Positions 37,724-45,499 of a DNA stretch of 64,000 nucleotides are shown piece after piece. Every line of letters begins with the position of its first letter. The stretch's first letter is position 1. This DNA is from Rhodobacter sp. Lineage in GTDB: Bacteria; Pseudomonadota; Alphaproteobacteria; Rhodobacterales; Rhodobacteraceae. The translations under genes were made by a program, and so were the position numbers. The notes under the pieces were generated by a model, which was not told the origin of the DNA, did no database searches, and saw only the letters and a program-made list of their open reading frames with translations. The stretch is taken from NCBI GenBank assembly GCA_013821825.1, contig PNJK01000009.1, forward strand, positions 1 through 64,000, read 5' to 3'.

Positions 37724-37738
37724 TTAGCAGTGCTAATA
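37724..37738. promoter_or_regulatory. 15-base perfect palindrome, candidate operator
   Basis: ATTAGCA-G-TGCTAAT is a perfect dyad in a short AT-rich island, 82 bases upstream of the TetR-like remnant. TetR operators commonly have this size and symmetry. Whether a regulator still binds is unknown, because the adjacent regulator lacks its DNA-binding domain. Confidence 0.45.
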
Positions 37739-37900
37739 ATGATCATAGTTTAGTGAGTGGCATGGGTAACAAGTGACGAGTGAGTGTCCTGATCGCCCCT
37801 GTTTTCGAGTGATCGTGGTGAGCGGTGCGGTCGGTAAGGACTGAAGTCAAAGGTGAGCGGGTTTGGGCCGTCCTAAGCGTAGCGTGCGATCGGGACCGCC

Positions 37901-38104
37901 ATGAAACCGGAAAATGAAGCGAAGGTTGGTGCTGTGATGATGACATCTTTTATTGCGACCGCTGTGGTACTTGCGCTGTTCTCGGCGCTTTGGGTACGCA
38001 TCACCCGACGTGACCTGGAGGCCGCAAGGTCCCGGGCCCTTCTGGCGCATCTCGATTGGCGTCCGGCTCCCAAGGCGAAGCAGAAAAGACGTCGCAACCG
38101 CTGA
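37901..38104 (+). CDS. Small single-pass membrane protein, hypothetical
   Basis: A 67-residue frame with one hydrophobic segment (MMTSFIATAVVLALFSALWV, about residues 13-32) followed by a very basic tail (PKAKQKRRRNR). The start has no clear ribosome site. It lies between the palindrome and an insertion-sequence remnant, and nothing supports a function. It may be a real small membrane protein or a chance frame. Confidence 0.4.
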   Translation: MKPENEAKVGAVMMTSFIATAVVLALFSALWVRITRRDLEAARSRALLAHLDWRPAPKAKQKRRRNR

Positions 38105-38110
38105 GGTGAG

Positions 38111-38375
38111 GCAGCTCTGGCCTGCTTCCGGTTTCGTGGACAGGCAGTTGAGCTATCCCGGCCTTTCTTTCGAACGCGACGGGGCGAAGATAGCCGATGG
38201 TCGAGCGCCTGCGGACCGTGTTGTAGAACCGTTCGACGTAATCGAACTCATCTGCCCTCGCGCCCTCGCGCGCCCGGTAGGTCTTCTTGCCGATCCGTTC
38301 GGTCCTGAGCGAGCAGAAAAAGCTCTCCATGGCTGCGCTATCCCGGACGTTGCCGGATCGGCCTAAGTACCTGGG
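38111..38375 (-). mobile_element. IS3-family transposase remnant (OrfB C-terminus and one terminal repeat)
   Basis: The minus strand encodes the end of an IS3-type DDE transposase: SGNVRDSAAMESFF, RTERIGKK, FDYVERFYNTVRRRSTIGYL and AFERKAG. The plus-strand sequence TTCCGGTTTCGTGGACAG at 38126-38143 matches the style of IS3 terminal inverted repeats, so this is the right end of the element. The rest, including the first two catalytic acids and OrfA, is gone; homology stops abruptly near 38375. Confidence 0.75.
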
Positions 38376-38470
38376 TGTTTGGTCCCGGCATCTGGTGGAT
38401 CGGGTCGAGGATGAATCGATCCGGCTCTGATGTCCAGATTTTGCAGATGTATTCGTAGAGCGTGTTCCCC
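38376..38470 (-). mobile_element. IS481-type transposase remnant (extreme C-terminus)
   Basis: The minus strand reads GNTLYEYICKIWTSEPDR and then FILDPIHQMPGPNT, a C-terminal signature I associate with IS481-like transposases. It is in a different frame from the adjoining IS3 fragment and ends where that fragment starts, so two unrelated elements are joined here. Only about 30 residues remain, so the family call is tentative. Confidence 0.5.
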
Positions 38471-39202
38471 CACATGTCGCTGCGCGACAACATGGCCTTT
38501 GGTCTGCGGATGCGGCGGAAGTGCCGAACCGAACGCGCGGCAATGGCCGATGCGATGCTGGTGCTGGTCGGACTTGAAGGCCGTGGCGAGCGCCGCCCGC
38601 ACGGGCTTTCGGGCGGTCAGCGGCAGTGCGTCGCGCTGGCCCGCGCGCTGGCCGTCGAACCTGATGTGCTGCTTCTGGATGAACCGCCTGGGGCACTGGA
38701 CCTGAAACTGCGGCGGCAGATGCGGGCGGAGCTGAAGGATATCGAGCGCCGGGTCGGGGCGACCTTTGTCCACGTCACCCACGATCAGGAAGAGGCGATG
38801 GCAATCGCCGACCGGATCGTGGTGATGAACGCCAGCCGGTTCGAGGATGTTGGACCCCTGCGTGACGTCAACCTGCCCCCGAAATCTCTGTTCGCCGACA
38901 GCTTCATGGGCGAGGTCAATCCTATTCCAGTGGCTTCGGGCCACACGCCTTTCGGGCCGGTGCTGCTGCCTGATGGCACGCTTTGCCCGCGGCCCGCGGC
39001 GATCAGTGCCACGGGCTCGTTTCACATCGGCTTTTGCAGGGTCTTGGATGTGGCTTTCTTCGGGACCCATGTCCGCGCCCATGTCACGCCGCTTGCAGCA
39101 CCGGACTTGCGGCTGGTGGAGCATCTGCCGCAATCTGAGGCACCCGAGCCGGGCGCGGTGTTCGACCTGGGTGCCGAAACCTATGTGGTGCTGAACCGAT
39201 GA
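38462..39202 (+). pseudogene. PotA-like polyamine ABC transporter ATPase, 5' truncated
   Basis: The frame starts inside an ABC ATPase (FPHMSLRDNMAFGLRMR), just after where the Q-loop would be. It continues with LSGGQRQCVALARAL, LLLDEPPGALD and HVTHDQEEAMAIADRIVVM, then a TOBE-like C-terminal region, as in spermidine/putrescine importers. Walker A and the first 80 or so residues are missing, cut by the insertion-sequence remnants. DEPPGALD replaces the usual DEPLSALD, consistent with relaxed selection. No permease or binding protein genes accompany it. Its end overlaps the next gene by four bases. Confidence 0.75.
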
Positions 39203-39924
39203 TGCGCGCAAAGCCGGAAGACTGGTGGCGGGTCCGTTCCATGGGCGACGGCGTCACCCATATCGACGAGCCCCACATCCGCGAATTCTATCGCTGCAAT
39301 CTATGGCACGTCCGGGGCCGTGACAGCGACATGCTGGTCGACAGCGGCATGGGCGTCGTCAGCTTGCGCGACCGGGTGCCGCTGGTCACCAGGCGTCCCT
39401 TGCAGGCGGTCGCCAGCCACACGCATTTTGACCATATCGGCTGCCATCATGAATTTCGTTGCCGCCTTTGCCACGGGGCCGAGGCGCATCTGCTGCGCGC
39501 GCCCACGCGCGAGAACACCTTTGCCGACAAGTATGTGACCGATGACATCTTCACGACGCTGCCGCCCGAACCCTACACCTCCGAGACCTATCAGGTCGGG
39601 GCCGCCCCCGCGACGCGGCTGCTGTGGGACGGTGACATCGTCGACCTCGGCGACCGCCATTTCGAGGTGATCCATACCCCGGGGCACTCTCCCGGTGGCA
39701 TCGCGCTGTGGGAAGCGGCGACGGGCGTGCTGTTTTCCGGCGACATCGTCTATGACGGAGAGCTGATCGAAGGAACCACCGCGCAGGAGCAGGACCAGTA
39801 TCTGCGCTCGATGGAACGGCTGCTGCGCTTGCCGGTCCGAGTGGTGCACGGCGGGCATTTCCCAAGCTACTCGGGTGAACGGCACCACGAGATCATCAGC
39901 GCATGGCTGCAAGGCAAGCGGTAA
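39199..39924 (+). CDS. MBL-fold metallo-hydrolase
   Basis: The 241-residue protein has the metallo-beta-lactamase signature SHTHFDHIG (H74, H76, D78, H79), the later HTPGHSPGG histidine and FSGDIVYDGELI aspartate, and a final VVHGGHFPSY histidine. All expected zinc ligands are visible. The superfamily covers hydrolases of many substrates, including glyoxalase II-like enzymes. It begins with an ATG overlapping the potA-like stop, so it was the last gene of a now-broken polyamine-transport-like operon. Function cannot be narrowed. Confidence 0.85.
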   Translation: MMRAKPEDWWRVRSMGDGVTHIDEPHIREFYRCNLWHVRGRDSDMLVDSGMGVVSLRDRVPLVTRRPLQAVASHTHFDHIGCHHEFRCRLCHGAEAHLLRAPTRENTFADKYVTDDIFTTLPPEPYTSETYQVGAAPATRLLWDGDIVDLGDRHFEVIHTPGHSPGGIALWEAATGVLFSGDIVYDGELIEGTTAQEQDQYLRSMERLLRLPVRVVHGGHFPSYSGERHHEIISAWLQGKR

Positions 39925-39963
39925 GTGTCCGACCATTCGGTTCGTCGGCTTCTGTGCCCTTGA

Positions 39964-39977
39964 TTGACGCGGGTCAA
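39964..39977. promoter_or_regulatory. FNR/FnrL-like binding site
   Basis: TTGAC-GCGG-GTCAA is a perfect-arm dyad matching the TTGAY-N4-RTCAA pattern of FNR/CRP-type oxygen regulators such as FnrL in this order. It is 65 bases before the host-attachment-type gene at 40042, a position compatible with activation under low oxygen. Binding is inferred, not shown. Confidence 0.65.
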
Positions 39978-40041
39978 GGCGCCCACATCCGGTCTGACAC
40001 ATACTTTTTGACATAGTCCATGGGTGAGAAGGCGGGATTTC

Positions 40042-40512
40042 ATGAAAAAGGACGCATCCAGAGTCTGGGCTTTGGCCATCAACAGCACGCAGGCCCGCAT
40101 CGTACGCGGTTTGGGAACCGGGGAAAACGCGGCTCCTGCGGAACTTGTCTTGAAGACCAGTGCGAAAAAGCCGCGCGATATCATGTCCGACAAACCCGGA
40201 CGCTCGTTCGCCTCGAAGGGCGGGGGGCGCAGGTCGGCGATGGAATATTCCTCCGATCCGGTCACCGAAGTGCATCGGGATTTCATCCGTCAGGTGATTC
40301 AGCTTCTGGAAAGTCACAGGCGCGCGGCAGAGTTCGACCAGCTTGCGATCTTCGCCGAGCATGACATGCTTGGACTGCTGCGCCCGATGCTGCCGCAGCC
40401 GCTCAGCGCGCTAGTGATCAAGGAGGTGCCGAAGAACTTTCTGCACTTGTCGGAACACGAACTTCCCAAGGCAATCCTGCACGAGTTGGCGGATGGCCCC
40501 CGTATTTCCTGA
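40042..40512 (+). CDS. Host attachment family protein (bacterial eRF1-like fold)
   Basis: The 156-residue protein starts WALAINSTQARIVRG, the hallmark opening of host-attachment-type proteins (PF10116, archaeal/bacterial release-factor-1-like fold), and has the conserved FDQLAIFAEHDMLGLLRP and LHLSEHELPKAI blocks. The family name comes from an Agrobacterium plant-attachment locus; molecular function is not established. The ATG at 40042 is favoured over GTG at 40024. An FNR-like box lies upstream, and the gene overlaps the following phosphoribosyltransferase by 20 bases, so both are likely induced together under low oxygen. Confidence 0.75.
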   Translation: MKKDASRVWALAINSTQARIVRGLGTGENAAPAELVLKTSAKKPRDIMSDKPGRSFASKGGGRRSAMEYSSDPVTEVHRDFIRQVIQLLESHRRAAEFDQLAIFAEHDMLGLLRPMLPQPLSALVIKEVPKNFLHLSEHELPKAILHELADGPRIS

Positions 40513-41200
40513 TCGGCGCGCGGGGGGGCGGGCGCTTGCCGAAAAGCTTGGCCACCTTGCGGGGGAGGATACAGTCGTGCTTGGGCTGCCGCGAGGCGGC
40601 CTGCCAGTGGCAGATGAAATCGCCCGCGCGCTTGGTGCGCCGCTGGATATCGTTCTGGTCCGCAAGATCGGGATGCCGCTGAACCCGGAGCTGGCGCTTG
40701 GTGCCATCGCCGGGCCAGAGGGCGGCACGCTGGTTCTGAACGACGAAATGGTTTCGGCTTACGGCATCGACGCCGACACGATCGAGGCGCAGGCAGCGCC
40801 CTCCCGTGCCGAACTTGCCCGGCGCAGCGCACTTTGGGGCACGCGTCTGACGCCCGGAGCGCTGAAGGGCAAGCGGGTGATCCTGGTCGACGACGGTATC
40901 GCGACCGGTGCCACGATGCGCGCCGCCATCGCCGCCGTCCGGGCCGACCGTCCAGCGCGCGTGATCGTGGCAACCCCGGTTGCCCCTCCGGACACGATTG
41001 CTGCTATGGCCGCGCTTGCGGATGAAGTGGTGTGCCTTGCAACCCCCGCCTTCTTCACGGCAGTCGGTCTGCACTACGCCAGCTTTCCACAGCTTGACGA
41101 CGACGAGGTGCGCCGGATTCTGGCCGGAGCCGAGCGGCCTGACAGACCGGCCAAAGATGGCAACGGGGCAGGGCACTCTCGACCTCCGCCGCAGCGCTAG
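40493..41200 (+). CDS. Phosphoribosyltransferase-domain protein
   Basis: The 235-residue protein has a type I phosphoribosyltransferase fold: VLGLPRGGLPVADEIARAL early, and the PRPP-binding loop VILVDDGIATGATM at about residues 128-141. Proteins of this length and pattern are a common group of stand-alone phosphoribosyltransferases, often near stress or dormancy genes; their substrate is not known. It starts inside the host-attachment-type gene, so it is co-translated with it and probably under the FNR-like site. Confidence 0.8.
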   Translation: MAPVFPDRRAGGRALAEKLGHLAGEDTVVLGLPRGGLPVADEIARALGAPLDIVLVRKIGMPLNPELALGAIAGPEGGTLVLNDEMVSAYGIDADTIEAQAAPSRAELARRSALWGTRLTPGALKGKRVILVDDGIATGATMRAAIAAVRADRPARVIVATPVAPPDTIAAMAALADEVVCLATPAFFTAVGLHYASFPQLDDDEVRRILAGAERPDRPAKDGNGAGHSRPPPQR

Positions 41201-41277
41201 GCAAGTCTGCGTCGCCGGGTTATCTGATACAGACACAAGGGGCCGCATGATCGGGGCCCTGCGACAAGGATTTTCCG

Positions 41278-42252
41278 ATGACGCACTTCAACCAACCGCT
41301 TGGCGGCAACGACATGCCCCGGTTCGGCGGCCCGGCCACGATGATGCGCCTGCCGGCAGCGACCACTCCCAAGGGGCTTGATGTTGCATTCATCGGCATT
41401 CCGATGGACCATGGCACGTCGAACCGCCCCGGCACCCGGCTTGGCCCCCGGCAGATCCGGGACGAATCCCGCATGCTGCGACCCTACAACATGGCGACGG
41501 GGGCCGCCCCGTTCGAACACCTGCAGGTCGCCGACCTTGGCGACGTGGCGATCAACACGTTCGACCTGAAAAAGACCGTGGACATCATAACCGCCCACTA
41601 CCGCGAGGTTCTTGGCCACGGGATCATCCCCTTGACCCTGGGTGGGGACCATACTCTGACCTGGCCGATCCTGCGCGCGATCAAAGACCGGCACGGACCG
41701 GTGGCTCTGATCCACATTGACGCCCATGCCGACATCAACGACACCATGTTCGGCGAAACCGTCGCGCATGGCTGCCCGTTCCGTCGCGCCTGGGAAGACG
41801 GCTGCCTGATCAATAACAAGGTGTTCCAGATCGGCCTGCGCGGCACCGGCTATGCGCCGGAAGACTTCGACTGGGCACGGGGGCAGGGTTGGACAGTGGT
41901 GCAGGCCGAGGAATGCTGGCACAAATCCCTGACCGGCCTGATGGCGCAGGTCCGCAAGACGATAGGGTCCGCGCCGGTCTACATAACCTACGACATCGAC
42001 AGCCTTGATCCGGCCTTTGCCCCGGGGACGGGCACGGTCGAACCTGGCGGCCTGTCCACCTGGCAGGCACTTGAGATCATCCGGGGTTGCGCGGGCCTGA
42101 ATATCGTCGGTGGCGATCTGGTCGAGGTGTCGCCCCCCTATGACCCCTCGGGCAACACCGCGCTGATCGGGGCGAACCTGCTTTACGAGATGCTGTGCGT
42201 CCTGCCCGGCGTGCCGCAAGCCCCGCCGCGTTTTTCGGGGCTGACCTTCTAG
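41278..42252 (+). CDS. speB: Agmatinase / ureohydrolase
   Basis: The 324-residue ureohydrolase has the manganese ligands in GGDHTLTWPI, HIDAHADIND and YDIDSLDPAFAPG, with GTSNRPGTRLGPRQIR near the N-terminus, as in agmatinases. Such enzymes release urea from agmatine to give putrescine; guanidinobutyrase or other guanidino substrates are possible and not separable by eye. It begins with an ATG at 41278 and is monocistronic. It ends 30 bases before the convergent hypothetical gene. Confidence 0.85.
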   Translation: MTHFNQPLGGNDMPRFGGPATMMRLPAATTPKGLDVAFIGIPMDHGTSNRPGTRLGPRQIRDESRMLRPYNMATGAAPFEHLQVADLGDVAINTFDLKKTVDIITAHYREVLGHGIIPLTLGGDHTLTWPILRAIKDRHGPVALIHIDAHADINDTMFGETVAHGCPFRRAWEDGCLINNKVFQIGLRGTGYAPEDFDWARGQGWTVVQAEECWHKSLTGLMAQVRKTIGSAPVYITYDIDSLDPAFAPGTGTVEPGGLSTWQALEIIRGCAGLNIVGGDLVEVSPPYDPSGNTALIGANLLYEMLCVLPGVPQAPPRFSGLTF

Positions 42253-42282
42253 GAGAGGCTGAACCTTAGCGCTACAAGCTGG

Positions 42283-43269
42283 TCAGTCGCCCACCGTGCA
42301 GCGCTTGGTCCCGCCGACCCCGGTCAAGCAATCCGCAACAACGCCGGGTGGTTGGTTTTCGGTCTCTGACGCCAGGTCATCCCCAGCCGAGCCATCCTTG
42401 TTTGCCTCCGCTGCGGCAGCGGCTTCGGCTTCGGCGGCCTTGCGATCCTCTTCACGAAGGGCGACTTCTTCGGCCGCGCGCGCGGCTCGGTCGGCCTGGT
42501 AGGCCTCGCGCCCGGCCGCGTCGAGGGCTGAGGCCAGCACGATCACCGGCACGTCGCCCAGCCCCTGCCGCTTGTCCACGACCGAGGCGTTCATCGCCTT
42601 CACTTGCAGGGTCTGGAAGAAGGCCACCAGTTCCGGGTCCTTCATGCGATTGGGCGCAAGGACCCAAAGGTGGATCTGCGCGCCAATATCCGCCATGAAG
42701 ACCCGCCCGCGCATCCCGCCCGGCAGAATGTCCTCGGTCACGTCCATCCCGCGCACTGTCATGAAGCTTAGTCCCCGGAACTTCGGGGACATCATCTGCA
42801 ATTCCAACCGCTGCTGCATCGCCGTGAAGCTGGTGAAGATGAAATCAGGATAGCGGACGGCCTTCACCACAACCCGCTGTTTGCCTTTTTCATAGGTCAG
42901 AATGGCGACGTCCGCACCTTTCGCGACCTTCGCGCTACCGATCGAGGTGACAAGCGCGATTGCCTCTGGATCCCCATCGGCGCGGTTTTTCGGCTGGAAT
43001 ACGTCGACGTCTTTCGGCACGGCGGGGCGCACAGTCCAACCTTCGGGCGGTTTCGGCAGCATGTCGACCAGGGCCGACGGAAGGCCCGGTGTCCTGGACG
43101 ATGCAGTGATGCTGGCGATCCGTCCCGACAGCCCTCCCAGGTATTCCCGGATGGTCAGGCCGTCTTCGTCCCCGGCGCTCGCCCATTGGCGGGACATGTT
43201 GTAGTCCAGAGCCAGGAACCCGCCCAGCCCCACAGCCGCCATCATCAGAAATCCGATCAGCCGCAGCAC
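42283..43269 (-). CDS. Membrane-anchored hypothetical protein
   Basis: A 328-residue protein with one N-terminal membrane segment (LIGFLMMAAVGLGGFLALDY), a globular region of about 200 residues (RYPDFIFTSFTAMQQRLELQ and GGMRGRVFMADIGAQIHLWV are typical blocks), an alanine/glutamate-rich helical stretch (residues 255-292) and a C-terminal tail ending with two cysteines (DCLTGVGGTKRC). I do not recognise the family. It most likely faces the periplasm, anchored by its N-terminus. It follows znuB on the same strand, 96 bases away, separated by a strong hairpin. Confidence 0.7.
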   Translation of the reverse strand: MLRLIGFLMMAAVGLGGFLALDYNMSRQWASAGDEDGLTIREYLGGLSGRIASITASSRTPGLPSALVDMLPKPPEGWTVRPAVPKDVDVFQPKNRADGDPEAIALVTSIGSAKVAKGADVAILTYEKGKQRVVVKAVRYPDFIFTSFTAMQQRLELQMMSPKFRGLSFMTVRGMDVTEDILPGGMRGRVFMADIGAQIHLWVLAPNRMKDPELVAFFQTLQVKAMNASVVDKRQGLGDVPVIVLASALDAAGREAYQADRAARAAEEVALREEDRKAAEAEAAAAAEANKDGSAGDDLASETENQPPGVVADCLTGVGGTKRCTVGD

Positions 43270-43333
43270 TGCACGCTCCGTTTCCTTGTCTTGATGCAGG
43301 ACTAGCGGATGATTGGGGCAAGCTTCGGGCGAG

Positions 43334-43354
43334 AGGGCGGAATATTTCCGCCCT
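43334..43354 (-). terminator. Hairpin after znuB
   Basis: AGGGCGGAA and TTCCGCCCT (43334-43342 and 43346-43354) form a perfect 9-pair stem with a 3-base loop, 12 bases beyond the znuB stop. No clear T run follows on the minus strand, so it may act as a partial terminator or an mRNA-stabilising end. Confidence 0.55.
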
Positions 43355-43365
43355 GTTGGTGGGCT

Positions 43366-44148
43366 TCAGCGCTGTCGGCGCAAGGCGCAGAGGGCGAAAA
43401 GCAGCGCTGCCACCACGACGATGGATGGCCCGGTGGGGGTGTCCTGCCAAAGCGAAAGCGCCAGCCCGCCCAGCCCTGCGATTGCGCCAAGGGCGACAGC
43501 GCCCAAAGCCATCGCCTCGGGTGTGCGGGCAAGGCGGCGGGCCGTGGCCGCCGGGATGATCAGCATCGCGGCGATCAACAGCGCCCCCACCACCTTCAGC
43601 GCGACGGCCACCACCACGGCCAGGGCGATGACCAGAACCAGCCGTTCGCGGTCGGGCTTCAACCCTGCGGCATGGGCCAGATCCTCGCTTAGCGTTGCGG
43701 TCAAAAGCGCCTGCCAGCGCCAGACCAAAAGCCCCACGACCGCCAGAGATCCCAGCCACACAAGTCCCAGATCAGCACGACTGACGGCCAGGATATCTCC
43801 AAATAGAAAGGCCGAAAGGTCGGTGCGCACCTTTGGGAAATAGCTGACAGCGACCAAGCCGAAGGCGAGTGCGGAATGCGCCAGCACTCCCAGTGTCGTG
43901 TCCATTGCCCAGCCCCGCGCCGACAGGCCCGCCACGGTGACCGCCATGGCCAAGGCCACCACCAGTGTGCCAAGTCCGATCGGCAGGTCCGTCGCCAGCG
44001 CCAGCGCCACACCCAGAATGGCCGCATGGGCGGTCGCATCGCCGAAGTAGGCCATCCGCCGCCAGACGACAAAGGCCCCCAGCGGCCCCGTCGCAAGGCT
44101 GAGCCCTACTGCCGCAAGCCCGGCGCGTACCAGAAAATCATCAAGCAT
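43366..44148 (-). CDS. znuB: Zinc ABC transporter permease
   Basis: The 260-residue ABC-3 family permease has about eight helices and the conserved blocks GAFVVWRRMAYFGDATAHAA, DLSAFLFGDILAVS and VVGALLIAAMLIIPAATAR. It forms the channel for zinc entry with ZnuC and ZnuA. The ATG at 44148 is chosen because the membrane protein starts there; upstream codons belong to the His-rich end of znuC, which it overlaps by eight bases. Last gene of the zur-znuC-znuB operon. Confidence 0.92.
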   Translation of the reverse strand: MLDDFLVRAGLAAVGLSLATGPLGAFVVWRRMAYFGDATAHAAILGVALALATDLPIGLGTLVVALAMAVTVAGLSARGWAMDTTLGVLAHSALAFGLVAVSYFPKVRTDLSAFLFGDILAVSRADLGLVWLGSLAVVGLLVWRWQALLTATLSEDLAHAAGLKPDRERLVLVIALAVVVAVALKVVGALLIAAMLIIPAATARRLARTPEAMALGAVALGAIAGLGGLALSLWQDTPTGPSIVVVAALLFALCALRRQR

Positions 44149-44917
44149 TGTCATGCTCGTGCGCGGTGTCATGGTCGTGGTGATGGTGATGCGCGGAACC
44201 ATCCTCGGCCCGGTGCTCGTGGTCATGCTCGTGCCGATAAAGCGCCAGCGCGCCTTGGGTGCCCAGACCGAACAAGGCGCGGTATTCCGGCGCGGACGAG
44301 ACCACGCGCGGCGTCCCCTCGCAACAGATGTGGCCGTTCAGGCAGATCACCCGGTCAGATGCCGCCATCACCACGTGCAGATCATGGCTGACCATCAGTA
44401 TCGCAGCCCCTGTATCGCGGCGGACCTCTTCGATCAGCCGGTAGAACGCCGCCTCGCCCGGCTGGTCCAGCCCTTGTGTCGGTTCGTCCAGCATCAGGAC
44501 CTGCGGATCGCCCAGGAGCGCCCGCGCCAGCAGCACTCGCTGCAACTGCCCGCCGGAAAGAGCGGTCATCTGGTTTTTTCCGTGCCCCGCCATACCAACG
44601 CGCGCCAAAGCCTCGGTCGCGGCCACATCGTTGACCCGGATGGGCAGCGACAGGAACCGGCGCACCGTGATCGGCATTGTCCGGTCGATCATCAGCCGCT
44701 GCGGCACGTAGCCGATCCGCACACCTGCTTGCCGCAGGATCCGCCCCTCTGCCACCGGAAGAATTCCCAGCAACGCCCGCAGCAGCGTGGATTTGCCTGA
44801 TCCGTTCGGGCCTAGGATGGTCACGATCTCGCCCGGCGCAATTTGCAGGCTGACGTCGTGCAGCACTTCGGCACCGTCAAAGCGGACGCAGATATGGTCG
44901 GCGGCGATCAGGCTCAT
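44141..44917 (-). CDS. znuC: Zinc ABC transporter ATP-binding protein
   Basis: The 258-residue ATPase has Walker A GPNGSGKST, signature LSGGQLQRVLLARAL, Walker B VLMLDEPTQGLD and a switch histidine in MVSHDLHVV. A histidine-rich tail (HEHDHEHRAEDGSAHHHHH and beyond) is typical of zinc-transport ATPases and may bind Zn2+. The start at 44917 overlaps the zur stop by four bases. It energises ZnuB; regulation is through the Zur box upstream of zur. Confidence 0.93.
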   Translation of the reverse strand: MSLIAADHICVRFDGAEVLHDVSLQIAPGEIVTILGPNGSGKSTLLRALLGILPVAEGRILRQAGVRIGYVPQRLMIDRTMPITVRRFLSLPIRVNDVAATEALARVGMAGHGKNQMTALSGGQLQRVLLARALLGDPQVLMLDEPTQGLDQPGEAAFYRLIEEVRRDTGAAILMVSHDLHVVMAASDRVICLNGHICCEGTPRVVSSAPEYRALFGLGTQGALALYRHEHDHEHRAEDGSAHHHHHDHDTAHEHDNA

Positions 44918-45435
44918 GCCGTGGCCTCCCGGCAGGCGGGGCAAAGCCCCAGCGCCTCGATGGTGGAGCGTTCGATGCTGAAGCCAACCTGCGCTGCGGC
45001 TTCGTCCAGTGCGGCGCGGACGGGGCCTGCCACGGCCTCGGCCACGGCGGAACAGCTGCGGCAGATCAGGAAGGCAGGGGCATGCGCCTCGCCGGGATGG
45101 GTGCAAGCAGTGAAGGCGTTGAGGCGCTGGATACGGTGGGCAAGTCCTTGTTCGACAAGGAATTCCAGCGCGCGATAGGCGACGGGGGGCTGGTTGCCAA
45201 AGCCCTCGGTCGCAAGGCGAGCCAGCACGTCATAGGCCCCCAACGCCCAGTGTTCCTCCAGCAGGATTTCCAGCACCCGGCGGCGCACCGGGGTCAGCCG
45301 CGCACCGGCGGCAGAGGTCACCACCTCGGCCCGGGACAGCGCATCGGCGGCGCAATGGGCATGATCATGCGTCGCAAAGGCCAGATCAGGCGCAGCGCAA
45401 CCTGGGCAATCGGAGTGTTCGTGCAAGGGGGCCAT
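44914..45435 (-). CDS. zur: Zinc uptake regulator Zur (Fur family)
   Basis: The 173-residue Fur-family repressor has the winged helix region RLTPVRRRVLEILLEEH and the C-terminal structural zinc cysteines in ICRSC and LCPAC. An N-terminal extension rich in His and Cys (LHEHSDCPGCA, THDHAHC) may be an added sensing region. Zur with zinc represses uptake genes. It is first in an operon with znuC and znuB and diverges from znuA across a 64-base region that holds a Zur-like box, implying autoregulation. Confidence 0.9.
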   Translation of the reverse strand: MAPLHEHSDCPGCAAPDLAFATHDHAHCAADALSRAEVVTSAAGARLTPVRRRVLEILLEEHWALGAYDVLARLATEGFGNQPPVAYRALEFLVEQGLAHRIQRLNAFTACTHPGEAHAPAFLICRSCSAVAEAVAGPVRAALDEAAAQVGFSIERSTIEALGLCPACREATA

Positions 45436-45449
45436 CTGCGGGCTTGACC

Positions 45450-45464
45450 TGTTATGATATTACA
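45450..45464. promoter_or_regulatory. Zur box between zur and znuA
   Basis: TGTTAT-GAT-ATTACA is an imperfect dyad (one mismatch in the second arm) resembling alphaproteobacterial Zur operators (GTTATA-like arms). Its position between the divergent zur and znuA starts would let one site control both transcripts. Confidence 0.7.
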
Positions 45465-45499
45465 TTCATAGACCAACACGATCCAAGAAAGGGGCTCCC

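Noticed and set aside
38462..39202. The potA-like frame as a complete ATPase gene
   Set aside because: Walker A and the first 80 or so residues are missing and the 5' end merges with transposase remnants.
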